Source: Alicyclobacillus suci
GTDB lineage: Bacteria; Bacillota; Bacilli; Alicyclobacillales; Alicyclobacillaceae
Reading direction: 5' to 3'
Length of the DNA: 64,000 nt
Assembly (NCBI RefSeq): GCF_017329615.1
Contig: NZ_JAFMTW010000014.1
Coordinates: 1-64,000 of the forward strand
Made by a program: the position numbers and the translations under genes. Under the pieces are notes generated by a model. That model was not told where the DNA came from. It made no database searches and saw only the letters and a list, made by a program, of their open reading frames with translations. Positions 8,686 to 16,901 of this stretch are shown piece by piece; the stretch's first letter is position 1, and every line of letters begins with the position of its first letter.

Positions 8686-11124
8686 TCAAACTTCCACACG
8701 CGTCGCTTCGACAAACGAGGAAAGTAAATAAACCGACGTATCCTCCGTTACACCCAGCGTAAACGTCGCCCGCGTAACCTCCGGCGCATTATCAATCCAC
8801 TGAGACAATCGCAAAATAAAGTCCTGAATTCCATCGCGGGCAGCGCCAGGTACGGTGACTTCAATTTTTGAAATCGCCTCTCGCCAAATTCCTCGAGCAT
8901 CGGCATCAGTCAGCGGAATCAGGCGAATCGCAGGCAACGCCACCCCCTGTCCTGGCACCGAAGTGCGCGACAAATCCGCCTCAACCATGTCCAACCGTAA
9001 CAGTGGGCCAAACTGCGGATCTGACTCAATGCGCATCTCAACCCGCAGAAAAACGCGTTCATCCGACACGTTATCGAGGCAAAGTTTGCCCCCCAGCGCC
9101 CGAATAATCCGCTTCAGTGTCGTGTCGTCGGAAATTTCCGCACAGCCATTCTCAGGCAATCGTTTGCGGATGACGGAGCGGGCGAGATCGATATCAAAAT
9201 CCGGCAAATCCGGGATATATCCCGGGTCTCTATCGCGGTACTCGTGATAGGCGGTCACCTTCGCGAGTGCCCGAACGGCTTGCTCGGGAAACGGATAAAT
9301 TGGAATGCTGCGCTCCGCGTCAACTTCTAAATAGCGCACGCGATAATCACCCGTCGTCAAAAAGTTGGCCACGACCGCCTTTTCATACGGATGGCGGGCG
9401 CCATTTTGCGGCGGCGCATCGTTAGCCACTTCACAGAGCGCCGCTGAAATCGCCACCCGCACTGCCTCTTCATCCGACGGTCCGACAGGTGTAAACAAGA
9501 CGACGACAGCGTCGACCGATTCGTCGCGCAACACCTGTGGCAACACGGTACGATAGCTTTCCGCCAAAGACTCAAAGCCGATATTTAGGACCGGCGCCAC
9601 AAACTCCAGTCCTTCACGTAACAATCTATCCACCGCCATCACCGCACCGCCAGCCGTGTTGGTAACAATGGCTACGCGGCGCCCCGCGTGACCGTCGCCG
9701 GACCGCAATAACACAGCCACATCAAACAGTTCCTGAAGTGTCTCCACGCGAATGATGCCGGTTTGGCGAAACATCGCCTCCACGGTGGCGTCCTCCGCTG
9801 CAACCGCTACCGTACGGCTCTTTGCCACATTGACGCTGACCGGCGTACGCGCGCTCTTCACTGCCAAAATCGGTTTATGGCGGGTGATTCGCCGCGAGAT
9901 TCTCGAAAACTTACGCGGATTCCCGAACGACTCAAGATACAAGAGAATCATATCCGTCGACGGGTCGGACTCCCAGTACTGCAACAAGTCGTTTCCAGAG
10001 ACATCGGAGCGGTTGCCAAGACTCACGAAGCTCGATACCCCCACGCCAATGCGCGTGGCGTAGTCGAGAATCGTAATACCAAGCGCTCCAGAATGCGAGG
10101 CGATAGCGACGCGGCCGTGCTCCGGCACCAGCGGTGCAAAGCTCGCATTGAGGCGAACGTCTGGATCCATTTGAATCAACCCGAGACTATTCGGGCCAAT
10201 GAGCCTGGCCCCTGCAGAGCGCAGTCGATTGAGAATCTCGTATTCGAGTTCCGTGCCGGGCTTGTCTGTATCCGAAAATCCGGAAGATAGAATCATCACA
10301 CTTTTGACGCCAACTTCAATACAATCGTCTATCACCGACAAAATCTGGTTCGCTGGAACAACTATCACGGCGAGATCAACCTTTTCTGGCACATCCTTGA
10401 GCGTTGGATAGGCCTTGACCGCGGCAACCGATGGAGCGGTTGGGTTGACTGGATAAACCGTCCCGCGAAAGTCACTATTCAAAATATGCCGAAACAATAC
10501 GTGACCGAGTCGGTCAGGCGCCCTCGACGCGCCAATTACAGCGACAGTTTTCGGATGAAAAAACCCGTGCAGCGAGGCTGCTGTCGCCAGTCGCTCGCGC
10601 GTTTCCTGAAGTCCCCGACTGCGTTCATTCTGCCGTAGCGGCCACGTCACATGCATGACGCCCGATTCTTGATTGATAGTCATCGCGAACCCACTGGCTC
10701 GAAAGACATTCATCATTCGCTCGTTATCGCTGAGCACCGTCGCCTCAAACTGTTTGATGCCATTGAGGTACGCCGCCTCTGCCAGGTGTTCTAACAAAAG
10801 CGACCCGAGACCACGTTCCTGCATGTCGTCGGAAACCAAAAACGCGACTTCCGCTCTGTCTTCATCGAGCCGCCGATAATTTCCGATAGCCAGCGCTTGA
10901 TGTCCATCCGTGCACATCAACGTCAAGGCGTTTTGCCCGCCGTCACCAATCATCTCTTCAATCACGCTATCATCGACGTCCTCGTGTGACCGAGCAAACC
11001 GAAAGTAGCGACTCTGTTCAGACACGTTTTCGAGCAAATTGCGTATCCATGTGCGGTCTTGGCTCGTATTTTTCGCTTTTCGCAACTCCGCCACATGACC
11101 GTCGCGAAGGATGACGCGCGCCAT
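8686..11124 (-). CDS. GNAT plus NDP-forming acyl-CoA synthetase-like protein, candidate Pat-type lysine acetyltransferase
   Basis: 812 residues. Residues 1-170 form a GNAT acetyltransferase with the acetyl-CoA loop VSDDMQERGLGSLLLEHL. About 185-300 is a CoA-binding Rossmann domain (HPKTVAVIGASRAPDRLG). About 305-480 is the succinyl-CoA-ligase-like domain (RLIGPNSLGLI, VAIASHSGALG). The remainder is a weak ATP-grasp-like region. In active NDP-forming synthetases a SSHTGS segment follows VKSGRT and carries the phosphorylated His; here the aligned stretch is KSRTVA with Arg437. That loss is also a feature of the Pat/PatZ protein acetyltransferases, where the synthetase part is regulatory. The GNAT is N-terminal, opposite to enterobacterial Pat. 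AAAGGGGG precedes the ATG. Likely role: acetyl-CoA-dependent protein acetylation. Confidence 0.75.
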   Translation of the reverse strand: MARVILRDGHVAELRKAKNTSQDRTWIRNLLENVSEQSRYFRFARSHEDVDDSVIEEMIGDGGQNALTLMCTDGHQALAIGNYRRLDEDRAEVAFLVSDDMQERGLGSLLLEHLAEAAYLNGIKQFEATVLSDNERMMNVFRASGFAMTINQESGVMHVTWPLRQNERSRGLQETRERLATAASLHGFFHPKTVAVIGASRAPDRLGHVLFRHILNSDFRGTVYPVNPTAPSVAAVKAYPTLKDVPEKVDLAVIVVPANQILSVIDDCIEVGVKSVMILSSGFSDTDKPGTELEYEILNRLRSAGARLIGPNSLGLIQMDPDVRLNASFAPLVPEHGRVAIASHSGALGITILDYATRIGVGVSSFVSLGNRSDVSGNDLLQYWESDPSTDMILLYLESFGNPRKFSRISRRITRHKPILAVKSARTPVSVNVAKSRTVAVAAEDATVEAMFRQTGIIRVETLQELFDVAVLLRSGDGHAGRRVAIVTNTAGGAVMAVDRLLREGLEFVAPVLNIGFESLAESYRTVLPQVLRDESVDAVVVLFTPVGPSDEEAVRVAISAALCEVANDAPPQNGARHPYEKAVVANFLTTGDYRVRYLEVDAERSIPIYPFPEQAVRALAKVTAYHEYRDRDPGYIPDLPDFDIDLARSVIRKRLPENGCAEISDDTTLKRIIRALGGKLCLDNVSDERVFLRVEMRIESDPQFGPLLRLDMVEADLSRTSVPGQGVALPAIRLIPLTDADARGIWREAISKIEVTVPGAARDGIQDFILRLSQWIDNAPEVTRATFTLGVTEDTSVYLLSSFVEATRVEV

Positions 11125-11155
11125 GGGTTCGGCCCCCTTTCGAGCAAAATATAGG

Positions 11156-11185
11156 AAAAGCTACTCGAGACCTGCCCCGAGTAGC
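11156..11185 (-). terminator. probable terminator of the thioredoxin gene
   Basis: GCTACTCG / CGAGTAGC stem with a 10-nt loop followed by only four T on the minus strand, just before the GNAT/ACS-like gene. Readthrough into that gene is possible. Confidence 0.55.
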
Positions 11186-11205
11186 TCCTTATCGAAGTTC
11201 ACCAC

Positions 11206-11529
11206 TTACTTCTTATATGCCTCGTCAAGGAACGCTTCTACCTGTTCCTTCGACTTCGCATCGCGGCTGAACAGACGGGCCACCTCTTGTCCATTTTCAT
11301 AAGCAATAAACGTCGGGATACCTAAGATCTCCAGCTTTTCACCAAGCTCTGGCAACTCATCGCGGTTCGCGCGGACTATCGAAAAATCACCCGCATATTT
11401 CGATTCCCATTCCTCAAAATATGGCTCAATTCGCTTACAATCTGGGCACCAATTCGCATAAAACTCAACCATTACGCGCCCCGATTGGGTCGATTGCGCA
11501 TATTCTTCATTTGACGTAATCTGCTTCAC
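11206..11529 (-). CDS. thioredoxin family protein
   Basis: 107 residues with the redox motif VEFYANWCPDCKRIEP, the cis-Pro segment ILGIPTFIAYENG and the usual length of a minimal thioredoxin. The middle residues of the active site are Pro-Asp rather than Gly-Pro, so it is a thioredoxin-like protein and not canonical TrxA. The ORF is open far upstream, but the -10 box TATAAT at 11571-11566 puts the transcript start near the ATG at 11559, and AAGGGAGG lies 9 nt before the GTG at 11529. I therefore choose the GTG. It probably exchanges electrons with TrxB. Confidence 0.85.
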   Translation of the reverse strand: MKQITSNEEYAQSTQSGRVMVEFYANWCPDCKRIEPYFEEWESKYAGDFSIVRANRDELPELGEKLEILGIPTFIAYENGQEVARLFSRDAKSKEQVEAFLDEAYKK

Positions 11530-11565
11530 GACATAGGGCCTCCCTTCCTGCACTTGCATGATTTC

Positions 11566-11594
11566 ATTATAACGTGTTCTAGCCCACATGGAAA
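11566..11594 (-). promoter_or_regulatory. sigma-A promoter for the thioredoxin gene
   Basis: Perfect TATAAT (11571-11566 on the minus strand) with TTTCCA about 17 nt upstream. The position of the -10 box decides the GTG start at 11529. Confidence 0.6.
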
Positions 11595-11722
11595 AACTCG
11601 CGAAAAATTCTATAGGATATAGCTTCCAGAACAAGCCGCCTTCCCACTCGCACATGCATACCGCCAGTCAGTGCAGGCCATCTTAAGTCACACAGAAATG
11701 TGATAAGGAGGATGCCGCTATC

Positions 11723-11983
11723 TTGGAACGCCCACAGAGTATACACGAACCAAATCAGTTCACAGAAGCATCCAGCGCTCTCGACAAAGCGGAAAACGCT
11801 GTGGCTCAGGCGCAATCTCACACCAGTGATACATCTCTTCGGCAAGCGGAAAATTCGTTGGAACATGCAACGCGAGCAGTCCAGGAGATTCAAGAGGCGC
11901 AAAATCAAATCGCCGTGGAACGCCTGAACAAGCGCCTAGAGTCGGCCGAGCAAACGCTGTCGGAAACTAGGCGCACACAATGA
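11723..11983 (+). CDS. small predicted coiled-coil protein, unknown function
   Basis: 86 residues starting at TTG, with a strong AAGGAGGA site about 10 nt upstream. The sequence is Glu/Ala/Gln-rich with heptad-like spacing of hydrophobic residues (ALDKAENAVAQAQ, LRQAENSLEHATRAVQEIQEAQ, VERLNKRLESAEQTL), which predicts a nearly continuous amphipathic helix. No Cys, no signal peptide, no membrane segment. The next small ORF begins about 70 nt downstream in the same direction. I do not recognise the family. Confidence 0.6.
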   Translation: MERPQSIHEPNQFTEASSALDKAENAVAQAQSHTSDTSLRQAENSLEHATRAVQEIQEAQNQIAVERLNKRLESAEQTLSETRRTQ

Positions 11984-12051
11984 ACATTTCATTTGCGCCC
12001 CCATATGGTAGAGCAATGGTTGTTCCAACTCGCTACTTGGGGGTGCACTTG

Positions 12052-12213
12052 ATGAAAATCGACACATTCATCAAGTTGGGGTCGCTCGCATTTGGCGTTG
12101 CGCGCGACGAGAAAGTTCAGGAACTGCTAAAGATGGCTCACAAGGGCGCCAAACGGCGTGGTCTGCTACAGCCGCCCACTTCTCCACCGTGGGGCATGCA
12201 AGGTAGAAAATGA
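12052..12213 (+). CDS. small basic protein, unknown function
   Basis: 53 residues starting MKIDTFIKLGSLAFGV, with GGGGGTG 6 nt before the ATG; a longer frame is open from 11980. The first half may form an amphipathic helix followed by KVQELLKMAHKGAKRRGLL and a Pro-rich tail. It is probably cotranscribed with the coiled-coil ORF upstream and converges on the histidine kinase gene, whose stop lies 15 nt away. No family recognised. Confidence 0.45.
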   Translation: MKIDTFIKLGSLAFGVARDEKVQELLKMAHKGAKRRGLLQPPTSPPWGMQGRK

Positions 12214-12227
12214 GCGGTTCTCGTGGA

Positions 12228-14561
12228 TTACGAACTTGTTTTCTCATCTGCTTTTGGCAAGCGCACAAGCACGGTGGTTCCTTGTCCAAGTACGCTGTCA
12301 ATCTGTAGCGAACCGCCGTGCGCCTGCACAATGCGCCGACTCACGAGCAGTCCGAGACCAGTCCCCCGCTCCTTTGTCGTAAAAAACGGCGTCCCGAGCT
12401 GTTCCAAGTGCTCTTCCGGTATCCCTTCACCTGTGTCCTCCACTGATATCTCAACAACGTCTTCGCGCTCGGCGACCACCAAACTCACTTGACCGCCTTC
12501 GTTGGTAGCTTCCAAGGCGTTTTTAATAATGTTGACCAACACCTGTTTCAATTGATTTGGGTCACAATGCAAACGCGCTGGCACGCGGTCACATTGAACA
12601 TGGAGTTCAACACCATGCAACAAAGCTTCTGCATTCATCAGTGCAACAACATCCCGCACAATATCCTGAACCGCATAAATTCTAAAAAATGCGTCGGCAG
12701 GCTTGGCCAATGCCATCATTTCACCCACAATCAAATCAACCCGCGCCAATTCGTCCTTCATAATCTTCAGATACCGAGCCTGGGTCGGGGTGGCACCTTC
12801 CTCTAGTAACCGACAAAACCCCTGAATGGCTGTCAGGGGATTGCGAATTTCGTGGGCGATACCGGCAGCCAACTGGCCGACGCCCGACAGTTTGTCCGAG
12901 TAGCGAAAAATTTCTTCCGCGCGCTTGCGCTCGGTCATATCTTCGAGAATTAAAAACGCGCCTTCGACCCCATGATCTGTGATAATGATAGGAACCCAAG
13001 TGACAGCCACAGATATGGTATGTCCGCGCGCGTGACGCATCGTGGTTTCAAACTCTGCTTGCGGCTCGTTCTGAAGCGACTCCCCGGCTGCATATTGACG
13101 CAACCAGTCCTCAATCAAGTGATGCGTATCATCCGAAAACAACGTCTTCACGTGATTGAGCTCGAGCAACTTATCTAAAGCGTAGCCGAGAATCCGTTCG
13201 CTCGCCTGATTGGCCTCGACGATGCGCCCAGCCAAGTCAACTGCCAAAATCGCATTCGGATGATGATGCACCAACGAATGATAGCGCTCCTGGCTCATCC
13301 TCAGCTTGCGCTCCGCACGTTTTCTGTCCGACACATCGCGAACCACAGCCACCAATCCTGAGCGCATCTGCCCATCACCTTGAATACTGCTCAGTGTCAC
13401 ATCGACATCAATCGGGCGTCCATCCCTGGTTGTGGCCACAGCCTCATAGCTTGTTACTGTTTCCTTCACGCCATGGGCGTCACTCAGCCGCAACCGGCCG
13501 AGGTCAATGCCTGCGAGGTCGCCAACGAAGAGATTGGACACTTCTTCGGCCTCCCAGCCAAATACTTCCTCAAACGCGGGGTTCACCGTCGTGACGACAC
13601 CACTTGGTTCTAAAATCACAATGGGATCCGTCGAGTGATACACAAAGGAAGTCAGCAAATCTTGGGTAGTCCGTAGCTTTTCGTGCATCTTTAAAATGCG
13701 CGATACATCGTTAAAAACGACGTATCGCCCGTGCGTGGCGCCATCAATGAGAATAGGAATCGAAATCCATAGGTTATGTCGCAAAAAATCGACGTAATCC
13801 TCCGACTCGCTCCCTTGAGTGCTTATCACTTTCAATGATGATACCGCATGGGAAACGTCCGCAGAATCCAGTCCCACAGCCATCAGGACACTGTCGAACG
13901 GCAGACCCACGAGCTGGTGTTTAGACCTGCCATAAAGTTGCTGGAACGCGCGATTGACGTCACGAACGACATCCGTCGCGTCGAGCCGCAATACAGCCAG
14001 CGGATGATCTCGAAACAACGACTCGTACATTTGATAAGACGAATTGGCGCGTTGAAAGTCGAGCGTCGTCGCGACACGCTCCGCAATCAATGTCAAAATG
14101 CGCACGTCACTGCTCGTCAGCATGCGCTCCCAGCGGTGATATACGATAAAACAACCATAAAAATGCCTTGTCGAGCGAACAGGCACAAGCCATGGGCTAG
14201 ACAACCCAAACGTATTATGCGGTGTCAGCCGATTCACGGCCGCTTGCTCATTCCATCTATTCAAATCAAACACGCCTGACGCAGTCGTCACATCAGCCAC
14301 AAAACTAGGCGACGCTAATAACCGATTTAATTGATCCCGCATAGCCGCAGGCATCTCATCAAATCCGGGGCCAGGCCTCAGTGCATCGCGAATCGATTCG
14401 TAGATCAAAGTGACGCATCCGTCATAGTGAAATTGACGGACAGACGATACAAGCTCCGAAAACATGTCAAATACAGTTTGTTCCTCTACAAACAGGTTCA
14501 CGTTTCCTGCGTTGCTCACAGTCACAACGCTCACACCCTTGTCATCACTCTGAAATTCCAT
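12228..14561 (-). CDS. cytoplasmic GAF/multi-PAS sensor histidine kinase, KinA-like
   Basis: 777 residues without a membrane segment. A GAF-like domain occupies about residues 20-165, three PAS domains follow at about 175-290, 305-425 and 430-545, then HisKA with the phosphoacceptor in GIAHEIRNPLTAIQGF, and an HATPase domain (NIIKNALEATNEGG, DTGEGIP, FFTTKERGTGLGLLVSRRIV). The architecture matches soluble phosphorelay kinases that feed Spo0F in Bacillus sporulation; the lack of an adjacent response regulator fits an orphan kinase. AAGGGAA precedes the ATG. A sigma-H-like promoter and an inverted repeat lie upstream. The sporulation role is inference. Confidence 0.85.
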   Translation of the reverse strand: MEFQSDDKGVSVVTVSNAGNVNLFVEEQTVFDMFSELVSSVRQFHYDGCVTLIYESIRDALRPGPGFDEMPAAMRDQLNRLLASPSFVADVTTASGVFDLNRWNEQAAVNRLTPHNTFGLSSPWLVPVRSTRHFYGCFIVYHRWERMLTSSDVRILTLIAERVATTLDFQRANSSYQMYESLFRDHPLAVLRLDATDVVRDVNRAFQQLYGRSKHQLVGLPFDSVLMAVGLDSADVSHAVSSLKVISTQGSESEDYVDFLRHNLWISIPILIDGATHGRYVVFNDVSRILKMHEKLRTTQDLLTSFVYHSTDPIVILEPSGVVTTVNPAFEEVFGWEAEEVSNLFVGDLAGIDLGRLRLSDAHGVKETVTSYEAVATTRDGRPIDVDVTLSSIQGDGQMRSGLVAVVRDVSDRKRAERKLRMSQERYHSLVHHHPNAILAVDLAGRIVEANQASERILGYALDKLLELNHVKTLFSDDTHHLIEDWLRQYAAGESLQNEPQAEFETTMRHARGHTISVAVTWVPIIITDHGVEGAFLILEDMTERKRAEEIFRYSDKLSGVGQLAAGIAHEIRNPLTAIQGFCRLLEEGATPTQARYLKIMKDELARVDLIVGEMMALAKPADAFFRIYAVQDIVRDVVALMNAEALLHGVELHVQCDRVPARLHCDPNQLKQVLVNIIKNALEATNEGGQVSLVVAEREDVVEISVEDTGEGIPEEHLEQLGTPFFTTKERGTGLGLLVSRRIVQAHGGSLQIDSVLGQGTTVLVRLPKADEKTSS

Positions 14562-14577
14562 GATATTCCCTTACATA

Positions 14578-14600
14578 TGATAGCAGGATTTGTGCTATCA
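14578..14600. repeat. 8-bp inverted repeat in the kinase leader
   Basis: TGATAGCA, 7 nt, TGCTATCA: perfect arms located 17-39 nt upstream of the kinase start codon. It could be an operator or a transcript hairpin near the ribosome site. Confidence 0.5.
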
Positions 14601-14638
14601 AAGCTAGGCGATGATGTTATTTTCAACGCTGTATTCAG

Positions 14639-14664
14639 ATTCTTTCCAAAATACACGTTTCCTG
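14639..14664 (-). promoter_or_regulatory. possible sigma-H promoter for the kinase
   Basis: On the minus strand CAGGAAAC, an 11-nt gap and AAAGAAT, close to the sigma-H pattern RNAGGAWWW-N11/12-RNNGAAT with two mismatches. B. subtilis kinA is sigma-H dependent, which makes the placement sensible. Confidence 0.4.
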
Positions 14665-14767
14665 ACCAAAGCGCCGAGACAGGTGGAGGCGCGTGGGGTG
14701 AATAAATAGTATGGCGACCCCGACGGGAATCGCCAACTTACCACTTCACTATGTACAGAAGAGTTGT

Positions 14768-14797
14768 GCCTAGCGCACTGGCACGTGTGCACTAGGC
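14768..14797. repeat. 11-bp stem-loop of unknown role
   Basis: GCCTAGCGCAC and GTGCACTAGGC pair over 11 positions with one wobble and an 8-nt loop. No T-run follows on either strand, so it does not look like an intrinsic terminator. Confidence 0.5.
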
Positions 14798-14871
14798 GAT
14801 GAAGACGATTGGGATGACACATCTTCACAAATATTGTACCATATGTTCGAGTATTAAGATAATATTGTGAG

Positions 14872-14898
14872 AAAAAAATAGGGCGAATGAATTCGCCC
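14872..14898 (-). terminator. intrinsic terminator of the 71-residue ORF
   Basis: GGGCGAA / TTCGCCC stem with a 4-nt loop; on the minus strand it is followed by TA and then a run of seven T. Confidence 0.85.
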
Positions 14899-14967
14899 AT
14901 GGATGAGGAGTGGCGTGGACAGCCAGCAAACATGATGTGGGATACCCCACTTCGGCTCCCAACCGTC

Positions 14968-15183
14968 TCAGGTCGAGAGCCGACGAAATGTCACGACCAA
15001 TTGATTCCTAATTCTCCGTATATCGATGATTTTCACTTCTCGCCGCTCGACGGCAGATTTTAATTCGCTAATCAGTGCTTGATTCTTTGCCTCATCGGCC
15101 TGCGTGAAAATCACTGTTTCAAATGGCTGTTCAAGCACGTGAACTCGCCCCCAATCACGCAAACCGCTATCGTATTGAAACAC
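14968..15183 (-). CDS. small protein of unknown function
   Basis: 71 residues with a GTG start; no family recognised. Its sequence shows beta-type alternation (FETVIFTQADEAKNQ, KIIDIRRIRNQLVVTFRR) around one helix, so a small folded alpha/beta protein is plausible. The ribosome site is poor: GGGTGA lies 12 nt upstream. Support comes from transcription signals: a near-consensus promoter (TTGACG, 17 nt, TATTAT) 44 nt before the start and a strong terminator 70 nt after the stop. If the ORF is not translated, the same signals would define a small RNA of roughly 340 nt. Confidence 0.55.
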   Translation of the reverse strand: MFQYDSGLRDWGRVHVLEQPFETVIFTQADEAKNQALISELKSAVERREVKIIDIRRIRNQLVVTFRRLST

Positions 15184-15488
15184 TGAACCGACGGGTCACC
15201 CGATACAATCAACTGTCTGTAACTGAATAATAAAAAGGATTCTGTTGAACGTCAACCGGAAATGTCAGGTTTCATAACACAAATCGAAAAAATCCATCAA
15301 TCACGTAAAGAAAACTCACAAATCGAAAGTACGTACACGCTCTGCGCCCTGCGTCACTTCTATAAAAAAGCGAACCGCATGAGCCCGTCGACCCCAACTC
15401 ATTGCAGTCCGCCCACCTATCTCGCCACCATCTCTTATCCCGTACAGCCTGCTTTCTTCATTTCACACATCACTCGCCTGAAGCGCCG
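15184..15488. other. 305-nt intergenic region between fruA and the small ORF
   Basis: Contains the promoter at 15227-15255. I see no gene in the rest and no obvious terminator for fruA. Confidence 0.5.
15227..15255 (-). promoter_or_regulatory. strong sigma-A promoter
   Basis: TTGACG (15255-15250) and TATTAT (15232-15227) on the minus strand, spacer exactly 17 nt. It reads into the 71-residue ORF. Confidence 0.75.
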
Positions 15489-16898
15489 TTAGACTACGCG
15501 CTTTTTCAGCACCGACGCCATCACGCCTGCGATGATAGCGCCAATCAAAATTGCAATCACATACAAATACCAGTGACCGATAAGCCAGAATACGAAGATC
15601 CCGCCGTGGGGCGCTGGCGAGGTGACCTTAAACACCATCGTCAGTGCACCCGTAATGGCAGCACCCACCATAATGGAGGGAATAACACGCAGGGGATCCC
15701 GGGTTGCAAACGGAATAGCGCCTTCCGTAATGAAGCATGCACCCAGGATAATGGCCGCTTTACCTGCGTCGCGTTCATCAGGGGTGTACTTGTGCTTGCT
15801 GATAAAGGTCGATAGTGCCATGGCCAACGGCGGAACCATACCTGCCCCCATGACGGCTGCCATAATCGTCTGCGCTTCTGGCGTGCCTGTAGGAAGGAGC
15901 CCAACAGCGAAGAAATATGCAACCTTATTAAACGGCCCGCCCATATCAAAGGCCATCATCAGTCCGAGCAGTAAGCCGAGTCCTATCGATCCGCTCGCCC
16001 CCATGTGCGTTAGCCCATTCGAAATGGCGTGCATCAGTGCAGCAATCGGGTGCCCCAGTACGTAAATCATCAAGAGCCCTGTAATTCCGACCGTGAGCAC
16101 AGGCATAATAAGTACCGTTTTGACGCCTTCCAAGGTGCGTGGGACGCGAATCAATTTCCTCAGCCCCAACGTCAAGTAGCCTGCGAGGAATCCAGCGATA
16201 ATACCACCGATGTAGCCAGCGCTTGCGTTTGGCTCACCGTACATAGCACCTTGTGTACCAATCCAGCCACCGACCAGACCTGCGGCAAACGCTGGCCTAT
16301 CACCGATAGACTGTGCAATAAAGGCAGCCAAAATCGGTACAAACAATGCGAATGCCGAACCACTCCCAATATTGTTAAACGCTTGAGATAGAGATTCTTT
16401 TTGATTGAGATCAATTGCAACAGACAAGGCGATGAAAATACCGCCGGAAATCACCAGTGGCAACATGTTCGACACGCCGTTCATCAAATGGCGATAAAAC
16501 GCGGGTTGCCCAGACTTGTGAGCGTCTTTTTGTTCTTGGATACTCGATAGATACTCGCCCGTCGCATCCCCGGCCGCCGAAGTTTGTCCATAAACCGGCG
16601 CGGTCGTCGACTCCTCAATTAAGCCCCTGGCATCTTTAATCGCCGCTGTGACCGAAGTTTGCAGTACTTTCTTCCCGACAAAGCGATCTAACTCAACCTT
16701 TTTGTCCGCAGCGATAATCACCGCATCTGCTGCGCTAATCTCGTCCGCTGTCAACGTATCTTCTGACCCACCGGCGCCCTGCGTCTCCACGCGAATATCG
16801 ACGCCCATTTCCTTCGCCGCTTGAAGCAAAGCCTCTTGCGCCATGAATGTATGAGCAATTCCTGTAGGGCACGCTGTAATGGCGACAATCTTACTCAT
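15489..16898 (-). CDS. fruA: PTS fructose transporter, EIIBC subunits
   Basis: 469 residues. Residues 1-100 are the EIIB-Fru domain with the phosphocysteine in ITACPTGIAHTFMAQEA. After a linker (about 100-130) comes the EIIC membrane domain with about nine hydrophobic segments, including ISGGIFIALS and the conserved MAFDMGGPFNKVAY and GAIPFATRDP motifs. It imports fructose as fructose-1-phosphate. The EIIA domain that is fused in many FruA proteins is absent and is encoded by the divergent gene at 18.9 kb. It starts 3 nt after fruK, so the two are surely cotranscribed. Confidence 0.93.
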   Translation of the reverse strand: MSKIVAITACPTGIAHTFMAQEALLQAAKEMGVDIRVETQGAGGSEDTLTADEISAADAVIIAADKKVELDRFVGKKVLQTSVTAAIKDARGLIEESTTAPVYGQTSAAGDATGEYLSSIQEQKDAHKSGQPAFYRHLMNGVSNMLPLVISGGIFIALSVAIDLNQKESLSQAFNNIGSGSAFALFVPILAAFIAQSIGDRPAFAAGLVGGWIGTQGAMYGEPNASAGYIGGIIAGFLAGYLTLGLRKLIRVPRTLEGVKTVLIMPVLTVGITGLLMIYVLGHPIAALMHAISNGLTHMGASGSIGLGLLLGLMMAFDMGGPFNKVAYFFAVGLLPTGTPEAQTIMAAVMGAGMVPPLAMALSTFISKHKYTPDERDAGKAAIILGACFITEGAIPFATRDPLRVIPSIMVGAAITGALTMVFKVTSPAPHGGIFVFWLIGHWYLYVIAILIGAIIAGVMASVLKKRVV

Positions 16899-16901
16899 GA
16901 C

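Larger units (their letters stand above)
14562..14967. other. 406-nt gene-free leader region of the kinase
   Basis: No convincing ORF. It holds, from the kinase outward, a perfect 8-bp inverted repeat (14578-14600), a sigma-H-like promoter (14639-14664), a TGGCGA / TCGCCA hairpin near 14711-14734, an 11-bp stem (14768-14797) and the terminator of the next leftward gene (14872-14898). Confidence 0.6.

Noticed and set aside
14604-14933. 109-codon minus-strand ORF upstream of the kinase
   Set aside because: It overlaps a terminator and two hairpins, has no ribosome site and an unlikely composition (Cys, His, Arg-rich without pattern).
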